This document shows positions 35,561 through 47,719 of a stretch of DNA of 64,000 nt, piece after piece. Position 1 is the first letter of the stretch, and every line of letters begins with the position of its first letter. A program made the position numbers and the translations under genes. This DNA is from Nageia nagi (Eukaryota; Pinophyta): the NCBI GenBank assembly GCA_050084985.1, contig JBITNC010000002.1:19530001-19594000 (forward strand), in the 5' to 3' direction. The notes beneath the pieces are model-generated. The model had not been told where the DNA came from. It was given only the letters and a program-made list of their open reading frames with translations, and did no database searches.

Positions 35561-37700
35561 GAAGTATATAAGAAAAATTAGGATATCATTGATTTGATTG
35601 ATATTCCAACTTTGGGTGAGTCAAGCTATTGAAGGAACAATAATAAAGTATGATAGAGTTTGAAAGAGATCTTGGAGAAAAAGCTTAAATCAAAATCTAC
35701 AAAAGAAATAACTATTGAGTCATATGAGCGCTATCTCTCATTGATCACATAGGTTAAATTAGCTCATTGTAGAATCAAGAATTGGACAATAGGATAAGTT
35801 ATTTTTCAATATTAGGGGTTATTGGATGGATGTGATAAAGTATGTAGTTTTTCAAGAGGAAATATCAAGGAGAAAGTTGTTGAAATGATGGTCTTATTCC
35901 CTCCTTCTCTGACAAAAATTTGAAAGAATGGATTGTGTTATTTTTATTCCTATTGTTAGAATTGTAAAATGTATTAAGGACATTAGAAATTTTTTACCCC
36001 CTTAATATCAAGAGTTAGATAAATTTTTGAGTTTTATTTTCCAAACTTAGTCATTTTATGAGTTGGTTATTTTCTAGACTTAACCAAATTTTTATTCCAT
36101 GTGATTAGGGTTTTCTAATTAGGTTTTCAAGGAACTTAGGGTTTTATTTCAAACCTAACTATCTTTAGTTACTACTTAAAGGCATGTAAGCCTCATTTGT
36201 AACTCTCTCTAGAATCTAAAAGTTGCACTTTTGTATCTCGCTTATGTATAGTATCTTTTGTATCTTGCTTATGTATACTTATTTCTTTAATACTTATTTG
36301 AGTTAGGAAATGAATTTCAAGAGTATTCAATGATTTGTTTTCTATACTTGGATGATATTATCTTTTTACAAACTTAAAAAACAATCAACATTTAAGTTAT
36401 TGAAATAAATATGAGGTATTATGCAAGCTACACAACATAGCATTTCACTAAATGAACTAAGTATATGTGAATCAAAAGTAAAAAAAACTAAGTGTAAATA
36501 AACTTACAAAAAGCATATCATTCCTTACTTGTAACTTGATTAACTTAGGCAAGAATTCTTCATCTTGGTTAAAAAGGTTAAGTGATTATTTACCTAATAG
36601 GAGCTAGTGGAAAAAATACTTTATTCAAGGGCAAGGAAAGTTGTGAGAAAATCAAACTAAGTCTTTACACAACTAGGGAAAAGATGAAAAATACAAAAGA
36701 TATTCATTTAATAAGTGAAGTGATAATTGTGTGAAACATATTACTACCTTCCTCATAAGTTGGATAACTTGAGCAAATTTAATATAGCTAAGTTGCAAAC
36801 ATTATGTAATTGCTTACTTTTCAAGAATTAGTGGAGCAAGTATTTAATATAAGTATGGGAAAGATTATAAAAAAATAACATAAGTATTAACACAATCCAT
36901 TAGCACTAAGAAAACATATCAAGGAGCACCTCATTAAAAGGAGGATCATAGATCCCTTATTTTTCTCTTTTCCTCCTTGGTAAGAAAAAGTGGTTAGCAA
37001 AATTAGTGAATCTACTAGGCAAGTGAGTCAAGAACTACCATTCAGATAGCTGAAGCTAGATTGACAACTTTGAACTAAGTTAGTCAATTGGAAAGTTTTC
37101 TAGATGCAAAATTAACATATAAATTTAATCTTTTCCTAAAAGAGAACTTATTATAGCAAAAATAAACAATGTTAAAGAATCATGAAAAATTCTCACCCTA
37201 ACTCTCCAACGTACCATAGTTTATAAAATTAATAAGTTAGGAGAATTTGAGAAGATATAAGAAACAAGACTCTATTCGTAAATAAAAAAATCTTCAATAC
37301 TTTGGCTCAAAGTGAATAAAAACATTAACTAGATTAGAAGAAAGATATATCACTCCTACACTTGAAATTTAGAATTAGAAAACTAGGAGATGTTTCCTTA
37401 ATAGAACTTTTTGGAGTGAAGTAAACTTAAAGATACAAAGATCAATTGAAATATTAGGCACTTTTGATGAAGAAAAGATAGACATTTTACGATATAATAT
37501 AGAATAAGATAAGAAAGATTTAATATAATTTAAGACTAACTTCTTCTTACCTATCCAAATAAACCCAATACAATTATCTTTGCAACCTACAATCAAAATA
37601 GGAGTTAACAATATTTCTTCAATAATTAAGGAGTTAAGGTTAGTTCCTAAAATATTTGCAATCATCTCAAAATAATTATTTCTTATAAGTCAAGAGAGAG
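35561..37700. other. Non-coding stretch with LTR-like remnant and duplicated segment
   Basis: At about 35956-36340 the sequence starts TGTTAGAATTGTAAAATG and contains a U3/R-like part ('taaaggcatgtaagcctcatttgtaactctctctagaat'); it may be a diverged LTR, but I find no partner or target duplication. 36515-36700 and 36755-36900 look like two old copies of one ~240-bp segment ('...ttg.ttaacttaggcaa...gtggaaaaaatact...'). 36900-37690 shows nothing. The purine tract AAGAGAGAG just before 37701 could be a polypurine tract. Confidence 0.35.
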
Positions 37701-38610
37701 TGTAGACACCCAAAAATGATCCCTCTTTTGATAGACAAAATAAGTATAAAAAATTAAAAGTATTATTATAAACATGCTAAATGCCAATATTCAACATGGA
37801 ACACTGATGAATGGAGCCATATGTCAATGTCCAATACCCAAATGTTAGCAATGAGAAAAATAAAAATAAAAATAAAAATAAAAATGGAAAGTTGTTCAAT
37901 GACTTAACTACAAAGCTATGGATCAAGGATGACTCATCATAAATCTTATGTGTCCAAACTTTGGATCATCACCATGACAAGACTGGCTAAGCTTTTTTAT
38001 TCTATTTTTAATCTCTAAAATGGAAACTTATGTAGTTTCCTCATTGTATAAATAAAACCTCCAACATTAAAGTAAGGGACCCTAATTTCAAAGTAAAGTA
38101 ACTCTGCTAAAATTCATCTAGAACCTTAGCAAGTTGAGTATTTTAGTTTAATGCTTTTTACATGATCATTTTGTTTTAATATCATGTTTTTATAAGTGAA
38201 TAGGTATGTTTGATGTGTTTATTGTTCACATGTGTGTAGGGTCCATATATATTGAACAACAAAGCTATTAAAGATATTTGGATGGGGAGATCAAAGGAAA
38301 GTAAAAATTATTTATAGGTTTCAAGAGACAAAATTGAAAGCTTGCAACTATAGATAAATAAATGCTAGCAATTGGGGGTTAAATGTCAGCAACCAATACA
38401 AATCCTTGAATAATTGCACTAGAACACTAGCAACTCTATAAATGACCATAGAGGCCCAAAATGTATTTTGTAAAAGCCCTTATGATAATGCACAATGAAT
38501 TTATATATTCATAACCATAAAATTGAGGTCTATCTAAGAGTAATAAAGAATATATTTGTGTTAATATTTCTAATCTTGTTTGATAATAGGATTACTTTTT
38601 GCGTAGTATA
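37701..38610 (+). repeat. LTR D (diverged relative of the A/B LTR type)
   Basis: Begins TGTAGACACCCAAAAATGATCCC, the same terminus as the LTRs of A and B. A TATA box (TGTATAAATAAAA) is at about 38044, and 38445-38600 aligns loosely with the U5 part of element B's LTR ('ataaagaatatatttgtgtt' against 'ataaagagtttctattggtt'). A (AAAAAT)n run is at 37856-37887. Its 3' end cannot be fixed closely. A gag-like piece follows, so it may be a 5' LTR. Confidence 0.55.
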
Positions 38611-38639
38611 AAGACAACTATCATCAAAAGATTAACAAA

Positions 38640-39021
38640 TAAATAAGGTTGTTAGAAGAGACACTTATCTTTTGTAGCTCAAGTAGGAAGTTGGTTTGAA
38701 ACTTAATGAAAAATAAGAGGTGATTGAAAACATTTTCCTTGAAGAAGTTTTGGGAATATGTGGATATCTAGCATATGATAATGATTTAGAAGAGGAAGAA
38801 TATGTAAATCAAAAGTTAAAATTTATTCTTAGTGTTGAATTTCAACTTTTACATTCAATCCAAGAGCTTATCTAAGAAAAATTTAGTCTTTTAACACTCA
38901 TACACTTTTGATTTATCCAAGTTTTCTCATTCATATACTCAAAAATAAATCACTTCATCTATAAATAGAAGATTCCATAAACTTGATCATATCAAAGCAC
39001 ATTACATTACTAGTAGTTGTC
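38640..39021 (+). pseudogene. Gag-like N-terminal fragment behind LTR D
   Basis: Around 38740-38820 the reading EEVLGICGYLAYDNDLEEEE can be aligned with GFRGYPLDNDLEED at 58730-58790 on the other side of element B, where a gag sequence follows. The piece is then cut by the insertion of element B at 39027. As similar sequence stands on both sides of B, the two may be separate copies rather than halves of one gene. Short and uncertain. Confidence 0.35.
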
Positions 39022-39026
39022 AATTA

Positions 39027-39864
39027 TATAGACACCTAAAAATGACCCCTCTTTCAATAAATTAAAGAGGGAAATAAAATTTTAGGCAAACATTCAAGTT
39101 TCCTAAAATCTATTAATAGCTATCAATTCAAAACAATCATCAGCAATCATATCCAATCACTGGCACCCGATGGGTAATCATCAGTGATCCTATAAATAGA
39201 AAACATAGAAAAAAAAAAAGAAGAAAAATTAGGTGCCCAAAGAAACAAGTTGATAGATCAAGGATGACTCCTCCTTGATCCTATGCTTTCCTTACATGGA
39301 TTTAGTCCATGATAATGTTGGATGAGATTTTTCATCCAACCTTGTATTCCAAAATAGCAACTAATGTTGCATTAGAAAAATTGTAAATAAGATCATTCCC
39401 AAAGAGGTAAAAGGGACACAATGAAATGCAACCTTACTCTACTAAATTTGAGCTAGATTATTAAGTACATTTTAGTTACTATTTTTACTTGCATAAATGT
39501 TTGTTTCATGTTATTTATTATAATTTTAAAGCATGAACATGTATGTTTTATGGGTTGTTAGTTTTGTACATGTGTAGGATTTGAAGACTAGCAACTGATT
39601 AAAGCAAGGAGAAGCCAAGGAGTAGCAAGGAAGAAGTAATCAGAAGCATTCTTGTTGTAGGTTCAATTATATGACATCTAAAGCTTGAAGACATTAGTGA
39701 AGAAGGTCTTCTAATAGGCCTATATTACACATTGTATTGAAGCCCTCCATTGCGAGGTAATCTATAATTAAAATCAAGGTTTATTTATAGATCAATAAAG
39801 AGTTTCTATTGGTTGTGATAGCTTCTATTTTTGCATGCTTGCAGGGTTGATTTTTGAGTAAACA
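39027..39864 (+). repeat. 5' LTR of element B
   Basis: 838 bp, from TATAGACACC (39027) to GAGTAAACA (39864). It aligns with 57330-58158: 'aaataaaattttaggcaaacatt' near the start, 'gcacccgatgggtaatcat' (39164 and 57467), 'attgtattgaagccctccattg' and 'aataaagagttt' near the end. A weak TATA-like TGTAAATAAG is at 39384. Confidence 0.9.
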
Positions 39865-39865
39865 T

Positions 39866-39884
39866 TTTGGTGCTAGGAGGGCCC
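39866..39884 (+). other. Primer-binding site of element B
   Basis: TTTGGTGCTAGGAGGGCCC begins one or two bases behind the LTR end and matches the same site in element A. The priming tRNA cannot be named with certainty from the sequence alone; it is not initiator Met. Confidence 0.65.
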
Positions 39885-41825
39885 TCACATACAAGCTAAA
39901 TGAAAAATGAAGTGTAGGGGGTATATCTTACTATTTATATATTTTTTTCATCTTTTGTGTTTATGGAATTGTTTCTAAAATTTGTACTATTTGTTGTTTC
40001 TTATTTTTTTTCTATCTATGTGATCTGTAGTGATCTTCATTAGGTGCTAGCAATTTGTGTTGAAATGCTAATGATTTGTGTTGAAATGCTAGCAATTTGT
40101 ATTTAAATGCCAATGACTTGTATTCCAAACACCAATGATTTAGTTGAAATGATAGCGATTTATACTGAATCACTAGCAACTCTATCTAAAAATATGAAAA
40201 CTTCATCATTTCAAAAAAAGATGGTATAAGTTTCAACTATCATGAATGTTGTAAGTGTAATATAGGCATTAAAAAATAAAAAATTGAAGGAACCCCTTAT
40301 TTGTGATTTCTCTTGCCCACATTGTATATAGGAAGGGTAGATGTATGATTAAAGAATATGCATTATTTATTTGCTTTATTTGGATAAATTATATGAATTA
40401 TTTATCTTTTTGGGCTTTGGAAATGACAATAAAATCACTTAATACTTTTATTTATACCCACATATGCTCTCCCTTTGTGTCCAAATGTGATCTTAGATGA
40501 TTAGAAGGGGTATAATGGGAAAAGAGTAAATGAACTTTTTTCTCCTTTTTTCATTCTCTATCACTAAAATCAGTTAAAGAATTTTCACTAAGTCACTTCC
40601 ACACTTAGAAAGAGAAATTAATTTTCACTTAAAGAATGAAATAAATATAAAATTAATTTATTGAGGTTAAGGTAAACTCAAAACACATTAAGTTGGTTAA
40701 TTTACTAGGTGGGTGCTTCTCCATTCACATTAATACTCTTCAATGGTCTACCTCATTACTTTGAAAGAAGATTGAAGGATGGTAATTTGAAGAAGAGTTA
40801 AGGAACCTAATTTAAGAAAATCTATTACACATTAAAACCCTTCCTTTCTACCTTACCACTTCAAAAGGAGGTCAAAGGATTGTGACTCAAAGGGGAGTTA
40901 AAGAACCTCATCTAAAGAAATTTCTCTCACATTAAAACCCTTCCTATCTGCCTTACCACTCTGAAAGGAGGTCAAAGGATTGTGACTCAAAGAGGGGTTA
41001 AAGAATTTCACTAAGTCACTTCCACACTAGAAAGGAATAAATGAATTTCATTAAATATTGGTTAAATAATTGCACTAAATGGCAAATGAATTTCATGAGT
41101 TAGATAAAGATATCACTAATTAAAATATTATTTATTTCATACTAAATAAAATATAATTAAAGGACATGTATGTTGGGTTGGGGTGTAGTTATCATGAGTT
41201 CTTTTATTTTTAATATATATGAATAATACCTTTTAAAAAATAAACATCAATGAGTTGGAAGTGATGACCAATCATTGATTCTATATTTCTTGTACACCCA
41301 CTAACCACACTATAAGCTATAGAGCCAAACCTGGACATGAATACTAGGTTCTAGGGTAAAAGTCATCACTTTCCATTAGGTGAGTATAAATAAGGAGGCT
41401 ATGCTTGGATTCCACTATTAAGATAGTCTTTAGTGGTATTCCTCAAGCCCCATTACACTAAGGGGACCATTTTAGATACCAAGCCAATATTTTGCCATAA
41501 ATTACCTATAGGATTCTAGCCTACCTTTATTTAAACACTTGACTAGAAAAAAATAATCTAGGAAAAATAACAAAAAATAAAATAAATCATTCATATCATT
41601 TATTAAATAAAAAATAGTTCAATTTATTAAACAAAATTAGACAAGATAAACACATCACAAAGGTAAGTTATAAGTAGGTTGCTTGTGCATATACTTACTT
41701 TTTATAATATAAAAGATAAATATAATTGCTATGTACGATGTATGTTATCTTTTCCTTGCTTAATCAAAAATCAAAACCAAAATAAAAATAAAAAAGTGTA
41801 ATATTCTAAAAAATAATAAAATATA
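39885..41825 (+). other. Leader of element B
   Basis: About 1.9 kb without coding potential. At 40030-40195 there is a ~20-bp minisatellite ('aaatgctagcaatttgtgttg') beginning about 160 bp behind the PBS, as in element A. 'tatgctctccctttgtgtccaaatgtgatct' at 40463-40494 is the reverse complement of a module in A's leader. 40751-41035 is a 100-bp tandem repeat (own entry). 41040-41825 has no feature I can name. Confidence 0.65.
40751..41035 (+). repeat. 100-bp tandem repeat in the leader of element B
   Basis: Nearly three copies with a period of exactly 100 bp: CCTCATTACT at 40751, CCTTACCACT at 40851 and again at 40951; GGAGGTCAAAGGAT at 40868 and 40968; ATTAAAACCCTTCCT at 40831 and 40931. 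Copies 2 and 3 are close to 90 percent identical by eye; copy 1 is more diverged. The core (CCTTACCACT..GGAGGTC.AAGG.T) is the same motif as in the leader of A. Confidence 0.9.
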
Positions 41826-44160
41826 ATGGTTAATACTCATTCTCAAATGGCTCATCAACAACAAGAGCCATATGATCAAATCTATCAAGAGGAACAACCT
41901 AGTCATAGGTCTCATAGATCTAGTAGAGAAATATCAAGGAGAAGAACTCATCAAGAAATAGAAGATACCTTAAATGAAGTAAAATAATGTTTAACTCAAC
42001 TAAGGATTCCTCATTCTTCTCACACTCATAGTCTTCCCCTAGACTTAACTTATCTAGCAAAAAGGACACCAGTAGGTAATGGGTAAGAAGTCATCTCAAG
42101 GACTAATACTCCATCATGAATGCATTCAAATTATGTTGTCTTATAAAAATGTTCTTCTAAATAAAAATATGATCATGCTATGCATTATCTATTGAACTAA
42201 CATCATGTTCAATCCTATGTAAGATGAGATGATTATACTCCTTCCACCATCTCTAGAAGAATGAATGAGTTCAATGATAGAGTTTCAATACATATGGCTA
42301 CTCCCACATCTAAACCAATAAGCCATGGTAGGTGTATAATGATGCTTATTATATTTTAAAAACTAATACACCTACCCCTAGGACTAGTTATGTTTCTTCT
42401 ACCATAAGTTATGTGGATCCGAGTACTACTTATACTACCCTAAGGACTAGTCATAGGATATAAGGTAGGAGAAATACCTTTGTACATATCTAGGTAAAAT
42501 AAAAATAAAAAATAACTTCATAATGACCAAAAAATCATTTTATACAATCTAAATCCATAAAAACTGAACCAACATAGAAGATTGGGTCAAGATCAATGTT
42601 TGAAAACACAACCTATTTTTCATGCATACCAAAGCAAAACCCCTCTAAGAAAACCTCACAAACAATAGGTTCAAACTTAGATGCAAAATAGGCCTAATAA
42701 AAAATAGTAGATAATAGGAAGTTTCCACCTAGAGCAAGATCCTTATCTCCCCAAGGTCATAAAAATCATGAAAATCAAAACCATAGTTTACCTAGAAAAA
42801 GAGAGGTTTTACATTAACAACAACAACCTCCAAGGCCCCCTTTACCTTGATCTAAACATAAGGTTTAAATAAATCATACTCTTACACCTTTACATCAATA
42901 GGGCCAATGATAGTTGCCTCCAAATCAACCACCCCCACCTACTCCACCATATAATGAAAATTATTATGGTGATGAAACATTATCTAGAAGAAGTTATCAA
43001 TTATTTTCAATAAACAGATAAAGGGAAGTAATAGAGACAATAAGAATCCCAATGTTCTTACACAACTAACTAATGATTTTGATGAAAGTTTAATAGATAT
43101 TGAGAAAATATTACACCAACAAAACAAGCATAGACTATTTGCAATGAGCCCATACACCCTAGTGTTCCTAAGACTGATATCCCTTTCAAATTTGAGATTC
43201 CAAAAATTGAATCTTTCAAAGGAAAGGAGGAATCTAAAGATCATATAATGCATTTTAAATATTCAAGTTATGTAATTTCCAAAATGATGCTTTGATGTTA
43301 CGTATCTTTCCTATGACACTTGCTAGACAAGTAATGGATTGGTATAACAAACTAATAGAACATAGCATCACAACATATGTGTAATTAGATAATTTATTTT
43401 TAGTACACTTTAGGATAAATATCAAAGACAAAACCTCCATAACTGATCTCACAATATTGCAACAATTTTAAGATGAGATAGTTATAGATTTCATCTCAAG
43501 ATGGGGGGTGATTTTGACAAGCATGCCTTATACTTTACCATAAGAAAAATTAGTGAAAATGTTTAGTCAAAGTTGTCTAAGTCCCATTGCTAGTACCATA
43601 CTGATTCAACAACACAAGATATTTGAGGAAGCAATCTCTCAAGCTATTGTAATGAAAAAGGTTAAAATTCAAGATGGAGAATTAAATGGTAAAAAGAAAG
43701 AGCCTTATGTTAGAAATAGAAATTAGGTTGAATAATAAAAAAAACTAATGCCTACTAATAAAGTTTCTTATATTCAATATGAAGAATCAAACCTTTTGCA
43801 AAATATACCCACTCCACAAAATGAAGAAGGAAAACCTAGTCCACCCTCTACAAAGTTTACTCCTTTGACTGAATCTTTGTATGATATTTTGAAAAAATTA
43901 ATGGACCATCAAATGATTATATTTCCTGAAATACTACCTAAAATGTTAGATGCTAGAGATATCAAGTGGTATAATGGGAATGATTATTTTCACTATCATA
44001 ACTAAAAGGGCCATACTATAGGCAAATATAGAACATTACAAAATAAGGTTCAAGATTTGATTGATCAAGGAAGATTACAAGTAGACAACCCTTTGACTAT
44101 CCCTAATCAAAATCTAGGAATATATTAAAATCCTCTTCCTCAACATCAAAAAATTATTGT
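41826..44160 (+). pseudogene. gag: Gag of element B, decayed
   Basis: The ATG at 41826 gives MVNTHSQMAHQQQEPYDQ, the counterpart of MVQTRS in element A. A basic Ser/Arg-rich stretch follows (SHRSHRSSREISRRR). The capsid part is seen as PKTDIPFKFEIPKIESFKGKEE (about 43160-43225) and later in 43445-43700, ending in a basic run like that of A. The open stretch 43748-44005 has KFTPLTESLYDILKKLMDHQMI and the zinc-knuckle region YFHYHN-KGHTIGKYRTLQNK, where both cysteines of the knuckle are lost (Phe and Tyr). Stops after LNEVK and elsewhere, and several shifts. No coiled-coil insert like that of A. Confidence 0.8.
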
Positions 44161-44589
44161 AGCATCACAAATACATAAAATCAACTAACACACAAAGGGT
44201 TTCAATATGCTTCTAACTTTGTTGCTATGGTAAGCATAACTACAAGAGCCTAAAGGGTGCAAGGGAGGCAAGCTGATATTCCCAACAATCAAACAAATGA
44301 TGGTATTATACAATCAAATATACCTAAACCTCAACTTTATAAGATTTTAGTAAAAGTACTTTGCAACATTAGTTAAGAAACTCATAAGTGAAAATGTCCT
44401 TGTTTGAGTTGTTACAATAATCTAAAAATCATAGAGAAGCTATGAACCAATTATTGCAAATAATTGAATTAGATATTAATGATCTTGAAAGTTTTGTGTC
44501 CTTTGTGGGTAATATTAGAACAAGTCAAAAACCTACTATTACCTTCTATGATCATGAAGTTAGGCAATCAAATCATTTGTAAAGTCAAG

Positions 44590-44949
44590 ATCCCCCATTA
44601 CACATCATAGTCAAAATATATGGGAAAGCTTTTAAAAGAATATTAATATATGAAGGTTTTGTAATAAATATAATTTCTACAACTACCTATAAGAAATTGA
44701 ATCTTCCTTTCTCACACATATGTGTGCCTTCCTTACAATTAAGAGCTTTCAATGATGCTTTATGCTCAATAATGGGATCTATATCATTACCCATCATTGT
44801 AGGATCTAAAACTATACAAACATTATTACAAGTTATCAAAGGAGATATAATACAATATAACTTACTCCTACAAAGATCATGGATTAGAGACATGCAATGT
44901 GTCCCATCAACATATCATAATTTTTTTAATATATTTATGATGGGGTAGT
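44590..44949 (+). pseudogene. Aspartic protease of element B, active site lost
   Basis: The reading RILIYEGFVINIISTTTYKKL is the retropepsin active-site region, where elements of this type have a D-x-G-S core. The catalytic Asp is Tyr (TAT at 44649-44651) and the Ser is Phe. Downstream, LPIIVGSKTIQTLLQVIKGD and YNLLLQRSWI fit the second half (flap and ILGRxWL-like end). The tail is open from 44697 to 44948. No cleavage activity is possible. Confidence 0.75.
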
Positions 44950-45163
44950 ACAACATTTACTTTATGATGAAAATCCATACTCCCATTGCAATCATACACA
45001 TATTTCAAGAGAGATTGCTTTGGCTTCTACTCATTATTTTACATTGCCTATGGTTCCTAAAAAGGTATCAATAGCAGATATCAATAAATAAGGTGCTTCT
45101 CCAATTTCTTTAAAGGAGAAATATCTTATTGATACTAAAATACCTTGTACACCAAAGATTAAT

Positions 45164-46306
45164 ATGGATTCATCATTAAAAATAAAATTGACAATCCTAG
45201 AAAAGCAAACATGGGAAGAAAGAGCACAAAATCTGGATGAAGTAAACAAAGCTTCATCATCTAAAGCATCTTATCTGATAAATAAAACAAATAATGATGG
45301 TATAATAAGATATAAACCATTATATATTTATCTTGTAACCATAAAATTGACTAATCATGGAATAGGGGAATTCGCTATTGATGATGTCATTTTTAATATT
45401 CCTATAGCTCAAGAAATAGGAAGACCTAAAAAGTCTCCTTGTGTGGTAGGGAAATTAGTTTCATTGGGGAAATTACCTAATCAAATGTTTTTTTTATATC
45501 AAGGCCCTATAGAAACACCTATCCTTCCTTCACCTCATTCTAACAAAGGTACTTTTTATGATTCATTAGAATACTTATTGCCAGATGTAAGAACATTTAT
45601 CCAAAGATACTTTGATAGGTGTCATTGAAAAGGACAAGATTTAGGATAGTATAAACAAGGACCTAGATACACTATTGACATTCATTACCAACTACCTAGT
45701 GATAAGACAATATTAGGTTATAAGAACAAAAATGAAGGAGTATCTAGTTTCAAGATAATTGAGTTAGATCCTAAGCCCATAACATATAAAAATTTGTCTA
45801 AATTACCTAAATGGATGGCAAATCAAGATCATATAGAGTCTAAAATATTATTTCTAGGAGGATTATTCTATAATATATCAATTAACATGGTATAGATTAT
45901 AGAAATATGTGATAATCTAATGCCTCAAATAAGCTTTGATTGGTTTGGAAGTGATGAGTTTGATGAGTTTGAGATAATAGGCTCAGAAAATTCAAACAGT
46001 TCTTCTTCATACTTTTTGGTAGATGAAGAAAATGCAAATTTTATATTGATTCTTGAACAAATTATAATCCAATATTTCAAATACATAGATACAATCTTAC
46101 AAACTACAAATGTGAATATCAATACTACTTTGAAAGATCAGTATGAAGCTAAAGATGAAGAATATAATGCCAATGATAATAATTGGATTTCAATAATTTC
46201 AATTAAGTTAAGTAATGAACCTAATAGCCATAAAATAATTCAATTAGGAAAATCCCTTACTAAAGATGAGAGAAAAGAGTTCATTACAATACTTAAGGAA
46301 AAATAA
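45164..46306 (+). pseudogene. Protease-RT linker of element B
   Basis: Two open pieces (45164-45628 and 45920-46306) joined by a stretch with a few stops form the long linker of Gag-Pol between protease and RT. It is mostly acidic and Ser/Asn-rich (EIIGSENSNSSSSYFLVDEE) and ends in HKIIQLGKSLTKDERKEF, the conserved entry to RT. No catalytic function is expected. Confidence 0.6.
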
Positions 46307-47240
46307 GAAATATTTGCATGGTCATATGTTGATATGCCTGGGCTTGAGTAGTGCATAATCTTAGTATAAAAGAAGGTAAAAAACCTATTAAACAAATAGT
46401 ATAAAAAATGCATCCTACAATTGCTTTAATGGTTAAAGAGGAGTTGCAAAAGCTTTTAGAAGCCAATTTTATTCACTTAATTGATTATTTTGATTGGATT
46501 TCCAATATGGTATGAGTTAAGAAATCCATTGGGAAGATTAGAATATGCATAGATTTTAGGGATATGAATAAATCATGCCCTAAGGATGACTTTCCCTTAC
46601 CAAACATAGATAGCCTAGTTGATTCTACCATAGGACACAAAATGTTGTCACTCATAGATGGGTTTTCAAGGTACAATCAAATTAAGGTAGCATCAAAAGA
46701 TCAACATAAAATTGCACTTACTACACCATAGGGAATATTTTGTTACAAAGTAATACCTTTTGGACTAAACAATGTAGGAGCTACTTATCAAAGAGCCATG
46801 ACATACATCTTCCATGATTATATGCATGATATCATAGAAGATTATGTGGATGATGTGTTGGCTAAATTAAAAACAATATAGGATCACCCCAAAGTGCTCA
46901 TCAAAATATTCGATAGGTTACTAGAATATAAAATTCAACTTAAACCAAAGAAGTGTATTTTTGGGGTAACACCTAGGACATTATTAGGTTTCATTGTATC
47001 TAGATGAGAGATTGAAGTATAACCTAATTAAATAAAAGCAATAGCAAATATGTCACCCCCTTCAAATATAAAATAACTACAAATCCTATAGGGTAATTTG
47101 CAGGCCATAAGACATTTCATTTCTTAGTTGTCAAATAAGTGTGAATATTTTAACAAATTATTGAAGAAGGGTATTATCTTTCATTAGGGAAATGAACAAT
47201 AGGAGGCATTTGATGACATTAAATTATATCTTCTTTCACC
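46307..47240 (+). pseudogene. pol: Reverse transcriptase of element B
   Basis: Starts with EIFAWSYVDMPGLE, then EELQKLLEANFIHLIDYF, GKIRICIDFRDMNKSCPKDD, FPLPNIDSLVDSTIGHKMLS, a KVIPFGLNNVGATYQRAMTY stretch, and the catalytic YVDD box at 46843-46854 (DYVDDVLAK). Then LKPKKCIFGVTPRTLLGFIV and thumb residues. Family-typical length and order. The catalytic Asp pair is intact, but there are about a dozen stops, mainly at former Gln/Trp/Arg codons. RT makes the DNA copy of the element RNA. Confidence 0.9.
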
Positions 47241-47269
47241 ACCTATTCTAGTACCACCTAAACTTGGAG

Positions 47270-47620
47270 AACCATTCTTGTTATATATATCAGCTATAGA
47301 AGCAACCTTAGGAACCAAGCTTGCTCAAAAGAATGAGAATAATAAAGAACAAGAAATATATTACCTTAGTCAAACTTTATTTGGATATGAGATTAAATAT
47401 GTGTATTTGAAAAAATTATGTCTACTAGTAGTGTTTGTAGCCAAAAAATTAAGACGTTACATGTTAAACCATACCACATACATGATTACTAAAGTTGATC
47501 CTTTGAAATACATGATGAATAAAACCTATCAAAATGCAAGGACACCTAAATGTATCATGCATCTAACTAAATTTGACTTAATATTCATAAGTTAAAAATT
47601 AATTAAAGAACAAGTCATCA
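47270..47620 (+). pseudogene. Native RNase H of element B
   Basis: An open stretch of 105 codons with LLYISAIEATLGTKLAQKNE, EIYYLSQTLFGYEIKYVYLK, LRRYMLNHTTYMITKVDPLK and RTPKCIMHLTKFDLIF, the usual RNase H that directly follows RT in Ty3/gypsy. The first catalytic position, normally D in LxLxxDAS-type motifs, is Ile-Ser here (YISA), a form also seen in dual-RNase-H elements whose native domain is degenerate. Removal of the RNA strand may therefore have relied on the second RNase H. Confidence 0.85.
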
Positions 47621-47719
47621 CTAATTACCTTGTAGATGCACCATTATCCAATGATAATCCACTCACTATAGAATTAACATATGAACATGTATTTCAATTA
47701 GATGAAATGGAAATTCCTG

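Noticed and set aside
40751-41035. CRISPR-like regular repeats
   Set aside because: Repeats are contiguous 100-bp units without spacers, in a plant retrotransposon leader.
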